From CALEUX01 sp037439945 (GTDB lineage: Bacteria > Bacteroidota > Bacteroidia > Bacteroidales > Marinilabiliaceae), in NCBI GenBank assembly GCA_037439945.1, contig JBBIVA010000045.1, forward strand, positions 1 to 24,554: DNA of 24,554 nucleotides, in the 5' to 3' direction. This document shows positions 15,754-22,993 of this stretch, piece after piece; the first letter of the stretch is position 1, and each line of letters opens with the position of its first letter. The notes under the pieces are model-generated. The model worked only from the letters and a program-made list of their open reading frames with translations. It did no database searches and was not told where the DNA came from. Made by a program: the position numbers and the translations under genes.

Positions 15754-16110
15754 ATGGCTTTTTCGAAAATAGAACGAAGACTTAAAATAAAAAAAAGCAT
15801 CCGTCATAAAATTGAAGGATGTTCTGAGAGACCCAGAATGTCAGTTTTCCGCAGCAATAAGCAGATATATGTTCAATTAATTGATGATAAATCTGGCAAA
15901 ACAATAGTTGCCGCATCATCAAGTAGCAAAGATATTGCTGCCCAAAACGGAACAAAGACAGAAAAAGCTGCTATGGTTGGCAAACTTATTGCCGAAAAGG
16001 CAATTCAAGCCGGAATTCAAACGGTAACATTCGACAGGAATGGTTATTTGTATCATGGCAGGGTGAAACAATTAGCGGACGCTGCTCGCGAGGCAGGCCT
16101 TAAATTTTAA
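15754..16110 (+). CDS. rplR: 50S ribosomal protein L18 (uL18)
   Basis: Binds 5S rRNA with L5 in the central protuberance. The 118-residue sequence has a basic N-terminus (ERRLKIKKSIRHKIEG), then RPRMSVFRSNKQIYVQLIDD and the C-terminal TFDRNGYLYHGRVKQLADAAREAGL signature. It follows rplF after 21 nt and precedes rpsE by 6 nt. Confidence 0.99.
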   Translation: MAFSKIERRLKIKKSIRHKIEGCSERPRMSVFRSNKQIYVQLIDDKSGKTIVAASSSSKDIAAQNGTKTEKAAMVGKLIAEKAIQAGIQTVTFDRNGYLYHGRVKQLADAAREAGLKF

Positions 16111-16116
16111 TTTATT

Positions 16117-16635
16117 ATGGCAGGAAATAATAAAAGAGTTCGTACAACAAATGACCTGGAACTGAAAGACAGGTTGGTGGCTATTAACCGGGTTACAAAA
16201 GTTACCAAAGGAGGTAGAACATTCAGTTTTTCAGCCATCGTGGTTGTTGGAAATGAAAATGGAATAGTAGGGTGGGGTCTTGGTAAAGCCAATGAAGTTA
16301 CCACTGCAATTGCCAAAGGCGTTGAAGCAGCTAAAAAGAACCTTGTTAAAATTGCTGTTGTTAACGGAACCATACCTCATGAGCAAACATCAAAATTTGG
16401 TGGTGCAAGGGTATTTATGAAACCAGCTTCTCACGGTACGGGTCTTGTGGCCGGTGGTGCTATGCGTGCAGTTTTGGAAAGCGTAGGAATACATGATGTT
16501 CTTGCAAAATCCAAAGGTTCTTCTAACCCACATAACCTCGTTAAAGCAACTATTAATGCCCTTTGCGAATTACGCGATGCTAATACAGTTGCCCATAACA
16601 GAGGTGTTACTATTGAAAAGGTGTTTAACGGTTAA
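16117..16635 (+). CDS. rpsE: 30S ribosomal protein S5 (uS5)
   Basis: Part of the mRNA entry channel and of the S4-S5 interface that affects decoding accuracy. The 172-residue protein has the N-terminal double-stranded RNA-binding fold with RVTKVTKGGRTFSFSAIVVVG (20th residue region) and the C-terminal domain with GTGLVAGGAMRAVLESVGI. The loop with the Lys/Gly pair altered in spectinomycin resistance (VTKGGR) looks wild type. Confidence 0.98.
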   Translation: MAGNNKRVRTTNDLELKDRLVAINRVTKVTKGGRTFSFSAIVVVGNENGIVGWGLGKANEVTTAIAKGVEAAKKNLVKIAVVNGTIPHEQTSKFGGARVFMKPASHGTGLVAGGAMRAVLESVGIHDVLAKSKGSSNPHNLVKATINALCELRDANTVAHNRGVTIEKVFNG

Positions 16636-16646
16636 GCGACAAAACA

Positions 16647-16823
16647 ATGGCAAAAATTAAAATAACGCAAGTTAAAAGTAAAATCAAGACTACCGAGAAA
16701 CAAAAAAGAAATCTTGCAGCACTTGGTTTACGTAAAGTAAATGCCACCGTGGAACATGAGGATACTCCTGTAATTCTTGGTATGGTTGAGAGAGTAAGAC
16801 ACTTGGTTAGTGTCGGGAAATAA
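16647..16823 (+). CDS. rpmD: 50S ribosomal protein L30 (uL30)
   Basis: Short gene of 58 codons encoding MAKIKITQVKSKI and continuing to MVERVRHLVSVGK. This is the compact bacterial form of L30, a peripheral 50S protein. The family pattern TEKQKRNLAALGLRKVN is clear. Position between rpsE and rplO is the standard one. It starts 11 nt after rpsE. Confidence 0.97.
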   Translation: MAKIKITQVKSKIKTTEKQKRNLAALGLRKVNATVEHEDTPVILGMVERVRHLVSVGK

Positions 16824-16852
16824 TTATTAAACGAAGTTTATCGATATTTGAT

Positions 16853-17299
16853 ATGGAATTAAATCAATTGAAACCTGCAGCTGGTTCAACCCACCACGAT
16901 AAGAGAATAGGTAGGGGTACTGGTTCTGGTCATGGTGGAACATCAACACGTGGCCATAAAGGTGCAAAATCACGTTCAGGTTATTCAAAAAAGATCGGAT
17001 TTGAAGGTGGACAGATGCCACTTCAAAGAAGGGTTCCCAAATTCGGGTTCAAAAATGTTAACCGTAAGGAATACAAATCTATCAATATTGAAATTCTGCA
17101 AGGTTTAGCAGAGAAAAACGGATGGAGTGTAATTACACCTGAGAATTTAAAAGATGCAGGTTTGATTAGTAAAAGTGATCTGGTTAAAATTCTTGGAAAA
17201 GGGACCATATCCGCCAAAATTACCGTAAAAGCTCATGCGTTTTCAAAAACCGCAGTAGCAGCTATTGAGTCAGCACAAGGAACCGTAGAAAAATTGTAA
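16853..17299 (+). CDS. rplO: 50S ribosomal protein L15 (uL15)
   Basis: Late 50S assembly protein with an extended N-terminal arm that reaches into 23S rRNA. The 148-residue protein starts MELNQLKPAAGS and has the Gly/Arg/Lys-rich arm RIGRGTGSGHGGTSTRGHKG, then GFEGGQMPLQRRVPKFGF. It is followed 4 nt later by secY, the classic rplO-secY pairing. Confidence 0.99.
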   Translation: MELNQLKPAAGSTHHDKRIGRGTGSGHGGTSTRGHKGAKSRSGYSKKIGFEGGQMPLQRRVPKFGFKNVNRKEYKSINIEILQGLAEKNGWSVITPENLKDAGLISKSDLVKILGKGTISAKITVKAHAFSKTAVAAIESAQGTVEKL

Positions 17300-17303
17300 T
17301 TTG

Positions 17304-18641
17304 ATGAAACTATTCGAAACCATCCGTAACATTTGGAAGATCGAGGAACTTAAATCCCGTATTATTACAACCCTTGGATATCTTTTAATATATCGTTTAG
17401 GTTCTTTTGTAGTATTGCCAGGGATCGATCCTGACCAGTTAGCAAACCTTGAAAGCCAAACCCAGCAGGGTGTTTTAGGTTTATTAAATATGTTTTCAGG
17501 AGGGGCATTTTCAAATGCTTCAATTTTGGCGTTAGGTATAATGCCATATATTTCTGCATCAATCGTTGTTCAACTTTTGGGAATAGCAATACCGTATTTT
17601 CAAAGATTGCAGCGAGAAGGGGAAAGTGGAAGACGAAAGATAAATCAGATAACAAGGTACCTTACAGTAATTATTTTGTTGTTCCAGGCCCCAAGTTATA
17701 TCGCAAATTTGTATGCGCAATTACCAGCAACAGCCTTTGTTAGCAGTGGATTTGGATTCACAGTTACATCTACCATTATACTTACTGCCGGAACAATGTT
17801 TGTAATGTGGCTGGGAGAACGAATTACCGACAAAGGAATTGGAAATGGTATCTCTTTAATTATTATGATTGGTATTATTGCCCAGTTACCCTTTTCTTTA
17901 TTTGCTGAATTTGTTTCCCGTTTGGAAGAAGGTGGCGGTTTGGTTATGCTGTTGATTGAGTTTGTAATACTTTTCTTTGTATTTGCAGGAACAATATTAC
18001 TTGTTCAGGGTACAAGAAGGGTTCCCGTGCAATATGCAAAACGAATAGTTGGGAATAAGCAATATGGAGGAGTCCGTCAGTATATTCCTTTAAAAGTTAA
18101 TGCTGCAGGTGTTATGCCAATTATATTCGCACAGGCAATAATGTTTATTCCTGTAACCTTTGCTGGATTTGTTGACAGTGAAACTGCAACTGGATTTGCA
18201 GCAATATTTGCAAATTTTACAGGTTTCTGGTATAATTTTGTTTTTGCTTTGCTAATAATATTATTCACCTATTTTTATACGGCCATTACTATTAACCCAA
18301 CTCAAATGGCAGATGATATGAAACGTAACGGAGGTTTTATCCCAGGTATTAAACCAGGGAAGAAAACTGCTGAGTTTTTGGATTCTGTAATGTCTAAAAT
18401 AACGCTTCCCGGTTCGTTTTTTCTGGCCTTAGTTGCAATTATGCCGGCATTCGCAATGTTGGCAGGGGTTGATAGCTCTTTTGCCCAGTTTTATGGTGGT
18501 ACATCATTACTTATTCTCGTTGGGGTTGTATTGGATACATTACAACAAATAGAAAGTCACTTATTAATGCGCCACTATGACGGGTTATTAAAATCAGGGA
18601 GAATTAAAGGAAGATCCGGCGGTGCTGCTGCAGCATATTAA
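17304..18641 (+). CDS. secY: Protein translocase channel subunit SecY
   Basis: Inner-membrane channel of the Sec system, partnering SecE, SecG and the SecA motor. I chose ATG 17304; a TTG one codon upstream is possible but less likely. The 445-residue length fits a ten-helix SecY: the first helix is near TLGYLLIYRLGSFVVLPG, the plug region includes NMFSGGAFSNASILALGIMPYI, and GTRRVPVQYAKR lies in the cytosolic loop that contacts SecA and ribosomes. The C-terminus keeps MRHYDGLLKSGRIKGR. It would export the T9SS and lipoprotein cargo seen elsewhere in such genomes. Confidence 0.98.
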   Translation: MKLFETIRNIWKIEELKSRIITTLGYLLIYRLGSFVVLPGIDPDQLANLESQTQQGVLGLLNMFSGGAFSNASILALGIMPYISASIVVQLLGIAIPYFQRLQREGESGRRKINQITRYLTVIILLFQAPSYIANLYAQLPATAFVSSGFGFTVTSTIILTAGTMFVMWLGERITDKGIGNGISLIIMIGIIAQLPFSLFAEFVSRLEEGGGLVMLLIEFVILFFVFAGTILLVQGTRRVPVQYAKRIVGNKQYGGVRQYIPLKVNAAGVMPIIFAQAIMFIPVTFAGFVDSETATGFAAIFANFTGFWYNFVFALLIILFTYFYTAITINPTQMADDMKRNGGFIPGIKPGKKTAEFLDSVMSKITLPGSFFLALVAIMPAFAMLAGVDSSFAQFYGGTSLLILVGVVLDTLQQIESHLLMRHYDGLLKSGRIKGRSGGAAAAY

Positions 18642-18660
18642 TATGTTGCATATTTAAGGT

Positions 18661-19440
18661 ATGATTTATTTAAAAACCGAAGAGGAAATAGAATTATTAA
18701 GAGCAAGTAATTTGTTGGTAGCGAAAACACTTGGTGAAGTAGCCAGGTTAATTAAGCCGGGAGTTACTACTCTTGAACTGGATAAGGTTGCAGAATTTTA
18801 TATTCTTGATAATAAGGGCTTGCCTGGCTTCTTGAATTATAAAGGTTATCCAAATACACTTTGTACATCTGTTAACGAACAGGTTGTGCATGGAATACCA
18901 AATAAAACTCCATTAAAAGAAGGAGATATTGTTTCAGTTGATTGTGGCGTTTTATTGAATGGATATTTTGGCGATTCGGCCTACACATTTCAAGTAGGCG
19001 AAGTAAAACCTGAAATAAAGTTATTACTTGAAACAACCAAAGCATCTTTATACAAGGGAATTGAAAATGCTGTTGAAGGACAAAGGTTGGGTGATATTGG
19101 CTCAGCAATACAGTCATATTGTGAAGCCGGTGGATATTCAGTTGTTCGCGAAATGGTGGGGCACGGAATAGGCCGTAACCTGCATGAATCGCCCGAAGTG
19201 CCAAATTACGGCCGGAGAGGAAACGGGATTAAATTAAGAGCAGGTATGGTATTAGCCATTGAACCTATGATTAATTTAGGCAAGAGGCAAATAATTCAGG
19301 ATTCGGACGGATGGACCATCAGGACAGCAGATAAAAGCGTTTCAGCTCATTTTGAACATACGATCGTAGTAAAGAAAAATAATGCTGAAATTTTATCTAG
19401 TTTCAAATTTGTTGAAGATGTATTAAATTTGCAGTCTTAA
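18661..19440 (+). CDS. map: Methionine aminopeptidase, type I
   Basis: Removes the N-terminal Met from new proteins after deformylation. The 259-residue pita-bread enzyme keeps all five metal ligands: Asp94 (VDCG), Asp105 (GDSAY), His168 (GHGIGRNLHE), Glu201 (AIEPM) and Glu232 (FEHTIVV). The substrate-binding His77 (VVHGIP) is also present. There is no N-terminal zinc-finger extension. In E. coli adk is not here either, but in many Gram-positive bacteria adk lies between secY and map; here map follows secY directly after 19 nt. Confidence 0.98.
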   Translation: MIYLKTEEEIELLRASNLLVAKTLGEVARLIKPGVTTLELDKVAEFYILDNKGLPGFLNYKGYPNTLCTSVNEQVVHGIPNKTPLKEGDIVSVDCGVLLNGYFGDSAYTFQVGEVKPEIKLLLETTKASLYKGIENAVEGQRLGDIGSAIQSYCEAGGYSVVREMVGHGIGRNLHESPEVPNYGRRGNGIKLRAGMVLAIEPMINLGKRQIIQDSDGWTIRTADKSVSAHFEHTIVVKKNNAEILSSFKFVEDVLNLQS

Positions 19441-19463
19441 AAAATATTTAAAGCGTTTTATTT

Positions 19464-19682
19464 ATGGCTAAACAAGCCTCAATTGAACAAGACGGCACCA
19501 TCATAGAAGCTCTGTCTAATGCCATGTTTCGGGTGGAATTAGAGAATGGCCATGTGATAACTGCTCATATTTCCGGGAAAATGAGAATGCATTATATTAA
19601 AATTCTTCCCGGAGATAGAGTTAAAGTGGAGATGTCTCCATATGATTTGACCAAGGGTAGGATTAGTTATAGGTACAAATAA
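19464..19682 (+). CDS. infA: Translation initiation factor IF-1
   Basis: OB-fold factor that binds the 30S A site during initiation. The 72-residue length is exact for the family, with IEQDGTIIEALSNAMFRVEL at the start, HISGKMRMHYIKILPGDRV in the middle and the ending GRISYRYK. Its place between map and rpmJ is the usual arrangement in this phylum. Confidence 0.99.
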   Translation: MAKQASIEQDGTIIEALSNAMFRVELENGHVITAHISGKMRMHYIKILPGDRVKVEMSPYDLTKGRISYRYK

Positions 19683-19693
19683 TAGTTAATACA

Positions 19694-19810
19694 ATGAAGG
19701 TTAGAGCATCAATTAAAAAGCGTAGCGCCGATTGCAAAATCGTTCGTAGAAAAGGTCGCTTGTATGTGATCAATAAAAAAAATCCAAAGTTTAAACAACG
19801 TCAAGGATAA
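19694..19810 (+). CDS. rpmJ: 50S ribosomal protein L36 (bL36), zinc-free form
   Basis: A 38-codon gene starting MKVRASIKKRSADCK and ending KFKQRQG. The zinc-binding form has Cys11, Cys14, Cys27 and His33. Here these positions are Ser, Cys, Asn and Phe, so only one ligand is left and zinc cannot be held. This is a zinc-independent L36. It sits 11 nt after infA and 11 nt before rpsM. Confidence 0.97.
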   Translation: MKVRASIKKRSADCKIVRRKGRLYVINKKNPKFKQRQG

Positions 19811-19821
19811 ATTTTAAGAAT

Positions 19822-20199
19822 ATGGCAAGAATTGCAGGAGTTGACATTCCGTCTCAAAAAAGAGGAGAAATCGCCTTAACATATATTTATGGAATAGGTA
19901 GAAGTTTAGCTACATCCATACTTAATAAGGCAGGGGTAGACGTTAACTTAAAAGTAAAAGATTGGACTGATGACCAGATTACCTCAGTGCGAGAAATTAT
20001 TAGTTCAACTATTAAGACAGAAGGTGAATTGCGGTCAGAAGTGCAATTGAATATTAAACGATTAATGGACATTGGTTGCTATCGTGGTATTCGTCATCGC
20101 CTTGGATTACCTTTAAGAGGTCAATCTACTAAGAATAATGCACGTACCCGTAAAGGGAAGAAAAAAACTGTTGCTAATAAAAAGAAAGCTAGTAAATAA
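19822..20199 (+). CDS. rpsM: 30S ribosomal protein S13 (uS13)
   Basis: 30S head protein that forms bridges with L5 and touches P-site tRNA through its tail. The 125-residue protein starts MARIAGVDIPSQKRGEIALTYIYGIG and ends in a very basic tail (TRKGKKKTVANKKKASK). The signature RGIRHRLGLPLRGQSTKNNARTRKG is intact. It opens the alpha block; the leader pseudoknot used by S4 before rpsM in E. coli has no room here (11 nt gap). Confidence 0.99.
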   Translation: MARIAGVDIPSQKRGEIALTYIYGIGRSLATSILNKAGVDVNLKVKDWTDDQITSVREIISSTIKTEGELRSEVQLNIKRLMDIGCYRGIRHRLGLPLRGQSTKNNARTRKGKKKTVANKKKASK

Positions 20200-20209
20200 T
20201 CATTGAATC

Positions 20210-20599
20210 ATGGCAAAGAAGGCAGGAACTCAAAAGAAGAAAGTTGTAAAAGTAGAAGCAATCGGGCAGGCCCATGTGCATTCTTCTTTCAATAATATAA
20301 TCGTTTGTCTTACCAATGCAAATGGTCAGGTTATCTCTTGGTCAAGCGCAGGAAAAATGGGTTTTAGGGGATCAAAAAAGAATACCCCTTATGCTGCCCA
20401 GGTTGCAGCTGCAGATTGTGCAAAAGTTGCTTACGACCTGGGTTTGAGAAAAGTTAAAGTATATGTAAAAGGTCCTGGTAATGGTCGAGAGTCTGCTATT
20501 AGGTCTTTTCATACCAGCGGCATTGAGGTTAGCGAAATAGTTGACGTAACACCAATGCCTCATAACGGTTGTCGTCCACCTAAAAGAAGAAGAGTCTAA
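20210..20599 (+). CDS. rpsK: 30S ribosomal protein S11 (uS11)
   Basis: Platform protein near the E site and the Shine-Dalgarno/anti-Shine-Dalgarno helix. The 129-residue sequence has AHVHSSFNNIIVCLTNANG, SAGKMGFRGSKKNTPYAAQ and the late DVTPMPHNGCRPPKRRRV. Standard length. It is followed by the largest gap in the run (141 nt). Confidence 0.99.
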   Translation: MAKKAGTQKKKVVKVEAIGQAHVHSSFNNIIVCLTNANGQVISWSSAGKMGFRGSKKNTPYAAQVAAADCAKVAYDLGLRKVKVYVKGPGNGRESAIRSFHTSGIEVSEIVDVTPMPHNGCRPPKRRRV

Positions 20600-20740
20600 T
20601 TTTTAACTAGTTATTAACCATAAGTTTTTGGTTTTGAATTTTGAATTTTGGTTGGTTATAAAAAAACCACCTCTCTATAATCTTGCGGCTGTCAAATTCA
20701 ATCTTTAAAATCAAATCTTTAAAATCAAAAATTTAGTAGA
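20600..20740 (+). promoter_or_regulatory. Candidate S4 autoregulatory structure before rpsD
   Basis: TAAGTTTTTGGTTTTGAA (20621-20638) pairs with TTTAAAATCAAAAATTTA (20718-20735) over 18 bp with three G-U wobbles. The helix continues inward: TTTGA (20640-20644) with TCAAA (20711-20715), then TTTTGG (20646-20651) with TTAAAA (20705-20710). A small hairpin TGGTT/AACCA (20653-20657, 20665-20669) lies inside. The stem ends 5 nt before the rpsD ATG and could block ribosome entry. A weak promoter-like TAATCTTG (20678-20685) is also present. Role inferred from position and from S4 repression of the E. coli alpha operon. Confidence 0.45.
20701..20728 (+). repeat. Perfect 14-bp tandem repeat
   Basis: ATCTTTAAAATCAA occurs twice head to tail (20701-20714 and 20715-20728). 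On the other side of the gap a 7-bp unit TTTTGAA is also doubled (20632-20645). The two repeats are the arms of the predicted stem, so it could pair in more than one register. Confidence 0.85.
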
Positions 20741-21346
20741 ATGGCTAGATACATAGGTCCAAAAACAAAAATTGCACGAAAATTTGGTGAAGCAATTTAT
20801 GGAGCTGATAAATATCTTGAAAAAAAGAATTATCCTCCTGGACAACACGGTAACAACCGTAGAAAAAAAACCAGTGAATATGGTATGCAGCTTCGCGAAA
20901 AGCAGAAAGCTAAATATACTTATGGAATACTTGAGCGCCAGTTTAGCAAGCTTTTTGATAAAGCAACACGCAGTAAAGGTATTACCGGTGAAGTATTATT
21001 AGGTTTACTTGAGTCAAGGCTTGATAATGTAGTGTTCCGTATGGGAATTGCTCCAACAAGAGCAGCTGCCCGTCAGTTGGTATCTCACAGACACATTACA
21101 GTGGACGGGTCAGTTGTGAATATAGCTTCTTATTTATTAAAAGCAGGACAGATAGTAGCTGTTAGAGAAAAATCTAAATCACTGGAAGCTATTAACGAGT
21201 CATTATCAAACTCAAGTGTTCACAAATATTCCTGGTTGGAGTTGGATAAACATACAAAAACAGGAAAATTTCTTAATGTACCTGAAAGGTCTGATATACC
21301 TGAAAATATTAAAGAACAGTTGATTGTTGAATTGTATTCTAAATAA
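20741..21346 (+). CDS. rpsD: 30S ribosomal protein S4 (uS4)
   Basis: Primary 16S rRNA binder that starts 30S body assembly and lines the mRNA entry. The 201-residue protein starts MARYIGPKTKIARKFGE and has PPGQHG, then the S4 RNA-binding domain LESRLDNVVFRMGIAPTRAAARQLVSHRHI. It contains no cysteines near the N-terminus, so it is the zinc-free form. In E. coli S4 represses its own operon. rpoA follows after 9 nt. Confidence 0.99.
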   Translation: MARYIGPKTKIARKFGEAIYGADKYLEKKNYPPGQHGNNRRKKTSEYGMQLREKQKAKYTYGILERQFSKLFDKATRSKGITGEVLLGLLESRLDNVVFRMGIAPTRAAARQLVSHRHITVDGSVVNIASYLLKAGQIVAVREKSKSLEAINESLSNSSVHKYSWLELDKHTKTGKFLNVPERSDIPENIKEQLIVELYSK

Positions 21347-21355
21347 TTATTTCTT

Positions 21356-22348
21356 ATGGCAATATTAGCGTTCCAAAAACCTGATAAAGTTATCATGCTT
21401 GATGCTGATGACAAGTTCGGTCGTTTCGAATTTCGTCCTCTTGAGCCAGGATATGGTATTACTGTTGGAAATGCCTTAAGAAGAATATTGCTGTCTTCTT
21501 TAGAGGGATATGCAATTACAACTGTTAAATTTGAAGGTGTTGATCACGAGTTTTCCAGTATTCCTGGAGTTGTTGATGATGTGACAGAAATAATACTTAA
21601 CCTGAAACAGGTTAGACTCAGGAAAACAACCGAAGATATTGAAAGCGAAAGAATTACTTTAACTGTTACCGGTAAGGATAAATTAACAGCAGGAGATTTA
21701 AATCAACATCTTACTAGTTTTAAGGTATTAAACCCGGAATGGGTTATAGCCAGGATGAATCCGGAAGTTCATTTACAAATTACCCTTAATATTCATAAGG
21801 GTAGAGGTTATGTTCCGGCTGAAGAAAACAGAAGCTCCGAGCAGGAGTTTGGTACTATTGCAATTGATTCAATTTTTACTCCGATTCGTAACGTTAAGTA
21901 TGCTGTTGAAAACTTTAGGGTTGAACAAAAAACTGACTACGAAAAGTTATTAATTGATATATCAACTGACGGATCTATTCACCCAAAAGATGCTCTAAAA
22001 GAAGCTTCAAAAATTCTTATTTATCATTTCATGTTGTTTTCTGATGAGAAAATTACTCTCGATTCAGATGAGAAATTTGGAAATGAGGAGTTTGATGAGG
22101 AAGTTTTGCACATGCGTCAGTTACTAAAAACCAAATTGGTTGATTTAGACCTTTCGGTTCGGGCCCTTAACTGCCTTAAAGCTGCTGATGTTGAGACCCT
22201 TGGGGAATTGGTTCAATACAATCGTAACGATTTATTGAAATTCAGGAATTTTGGTAAAAAATCTCTGACAGAATTAGATGATTTACTCCAGAATCTTGGG
22301 CTCAATTTTGGTATGGATATAATGAAGTATAAATTAGACAAGGAATAA
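21356..22348 (+). CDS. rpoA: RNA polymerase alpha subunit
   Basis: Dimerises to start assembly of the core enzyme. The 330-residue length is typical. The N-terminal domain carries RFEFRPLEPGYGITVGNALRRILLSSLEG, the dimer and beta-contact region, and NIHKGRGYVPAEEN. An acidic linker (about residues 235-255) leads to the C-terminal domain with LDLSVRALNCLKAADVETLGEL and RNFGKKSLTELDDLL, the part that binds UP-element DNA and activators. It lies 6 nt before rplQ. Confidence 0.99.
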   Translation: MAILAFQKPDKVIMLDADDKFGRFEFRPLEPGYGITVGNALRRILLSSLEGYAITTVKFEGVDHEFSSIPGVVDDVTEIILNLKQVRLRKTTEDIESERITLTVTGKDKLTAGDLNQHLTSFKVLNPEWVIARMNPEVHLQITLNIHKGRGYVPAEENRSSEQEFGTIAIDSIFTPIRNVKYAVENFRVEQKTDYEKLLIDISTDGSIHPKDALKEASKILIYHFMLFSDEKITLDSDEKFGNEEFDEEVLHMRQLLKTKLVDLDLSVRALNCLKAADVETLGELVQYNRNDLLKFRNFGKKSLTELDDLLQNLGLNFGMDIMKYKLDKE

Positions 22349-22354
22349 ACCGCG

Positions 22355-22867
22355 ATGAGACATCAAAAAAAGATAAACCACCTGGGTAGAACCAGCTCAC
22401 ACAGAAAGGCCTTGCTGGCTAATATGGCAGCATCGCTTATTCTGCACAAGCGGATAAAAACAACTGTGGCCAAGGCTAAAGCATTGAGGATGTATGTTGA
22501 ACCATTGATCAACAAATCCAAGGAAGATACCACTCATTCCCGAAGAGTTGTATTCAGTTATTTACAGAATAAAGAAGCAATTAGTGAGTTGTTTCGTGAG
22601 ATATCATTAAAGGTAGCTAACCGTCCCGGAGGATATACCCGCATACTTAAATTGGGCAACCGTTTAGGAGACGCTGCTGATATTTGCTACATTGAATTGG
22701 TTGATTATAATGAGAATATGCTTAGCGCATCTTCATCTGCAACAGCCGAAAAGAAAAAACCTACAACTCGTAGGAGCAGAAAAAAAGCAACTGAAACAAC
22801 TGCAAGCAGCATTGAAAAAGCACCTAAGGCGAAGGAGGACTCAAAATCAGAAACTCCTACCGAATAG
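22355..22867 (+). CDS. rplQ: 50S ribosomal protein L17 (bL17) with C-terminal tail
   Basis: Protein at the base of the exit tunnel. The first 120 or so residues are normal L17 (MRHQKKINHLGRTSSHRKALLANM, then RPGGYTRILKLGNRLGDAADICYIEL). After that comes a tail of about 45 residues rich in Lys, Thr, Ser, Ala and Glu with no predicted fold (EKKKPTTRRSRKKATETT and onward), making the protein 170 residues against 127 in E. coli. Such tails are common in Bacteroidota. Last gene of the ribosomal run. Confidence 0.98.
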   Translation: MRHQKKINHLGRTSSHRKALLANMAASLILHKRIKTTVAKAKALRMYVEPLINKSKEDTTHSRRVVFSYLQNKEAISELFREISLKVANRPGGYTRILKLGNRLGDAADICYIELVDYNENMLSASSSATAEKKKPTTRRSRKKATETTASSIEKAPKAKEDSKSETPTE

Positions 22868-22884
22868 CTAAATGGATAGGCTGG

Positions 22885-22910
22885 TTTCTAAAAGTCCGTT
22901 GTTTTAGAAA
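22885..22910 (+). repeat. Hairpin ahead of the run terminator
   Basis: TTTCTAAAA (22885-22893) and TTTTAGAAA (22902-22910) are perfect 9-bp arms with an 8-nt loop. There is no T tract after it, so it is not a terminator by itself. It may protect the 3' end of the long mRNA or act with the terminator just downstream. Confidence 0.5.
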
Positions 22911-22920
22911 AGTTCTTATA

Positions 22921-22959
22921 AAAAGGGATAAAGATAGTTTTGCTTTATCCTTTTTTTTT
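22921..22959 (+). terminator. Rho-independent terminator of the ribosomal run
   Basis: GGATAAAG (22926-22933) pairs perfectly with CTTTATCC (22943-22950), 9-nt loop, followed by nine T. The stem can extend by A-T pairs through the flanking AAAA and TTTT. It separates rplQ from eno. Confidence 0.9.
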
Positions 22960-22993
22960 GTTATTTATTAACTTATCATAAAAACCAAGTATT

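Noticed and set aside
20701..20728. Two 14-bp repeats as the start of a CRISPR array
   Set aside because: The copies abut without spacers, are far too short and number only two.
4911..22867. A hidden novel gene or defence system within the ribosomal run
   Set aside because: Every stretch longer than 33 nt between genes was read. Apart from the three structured gaps before rpsG, rpsH and rpsD there is no room for another gene.
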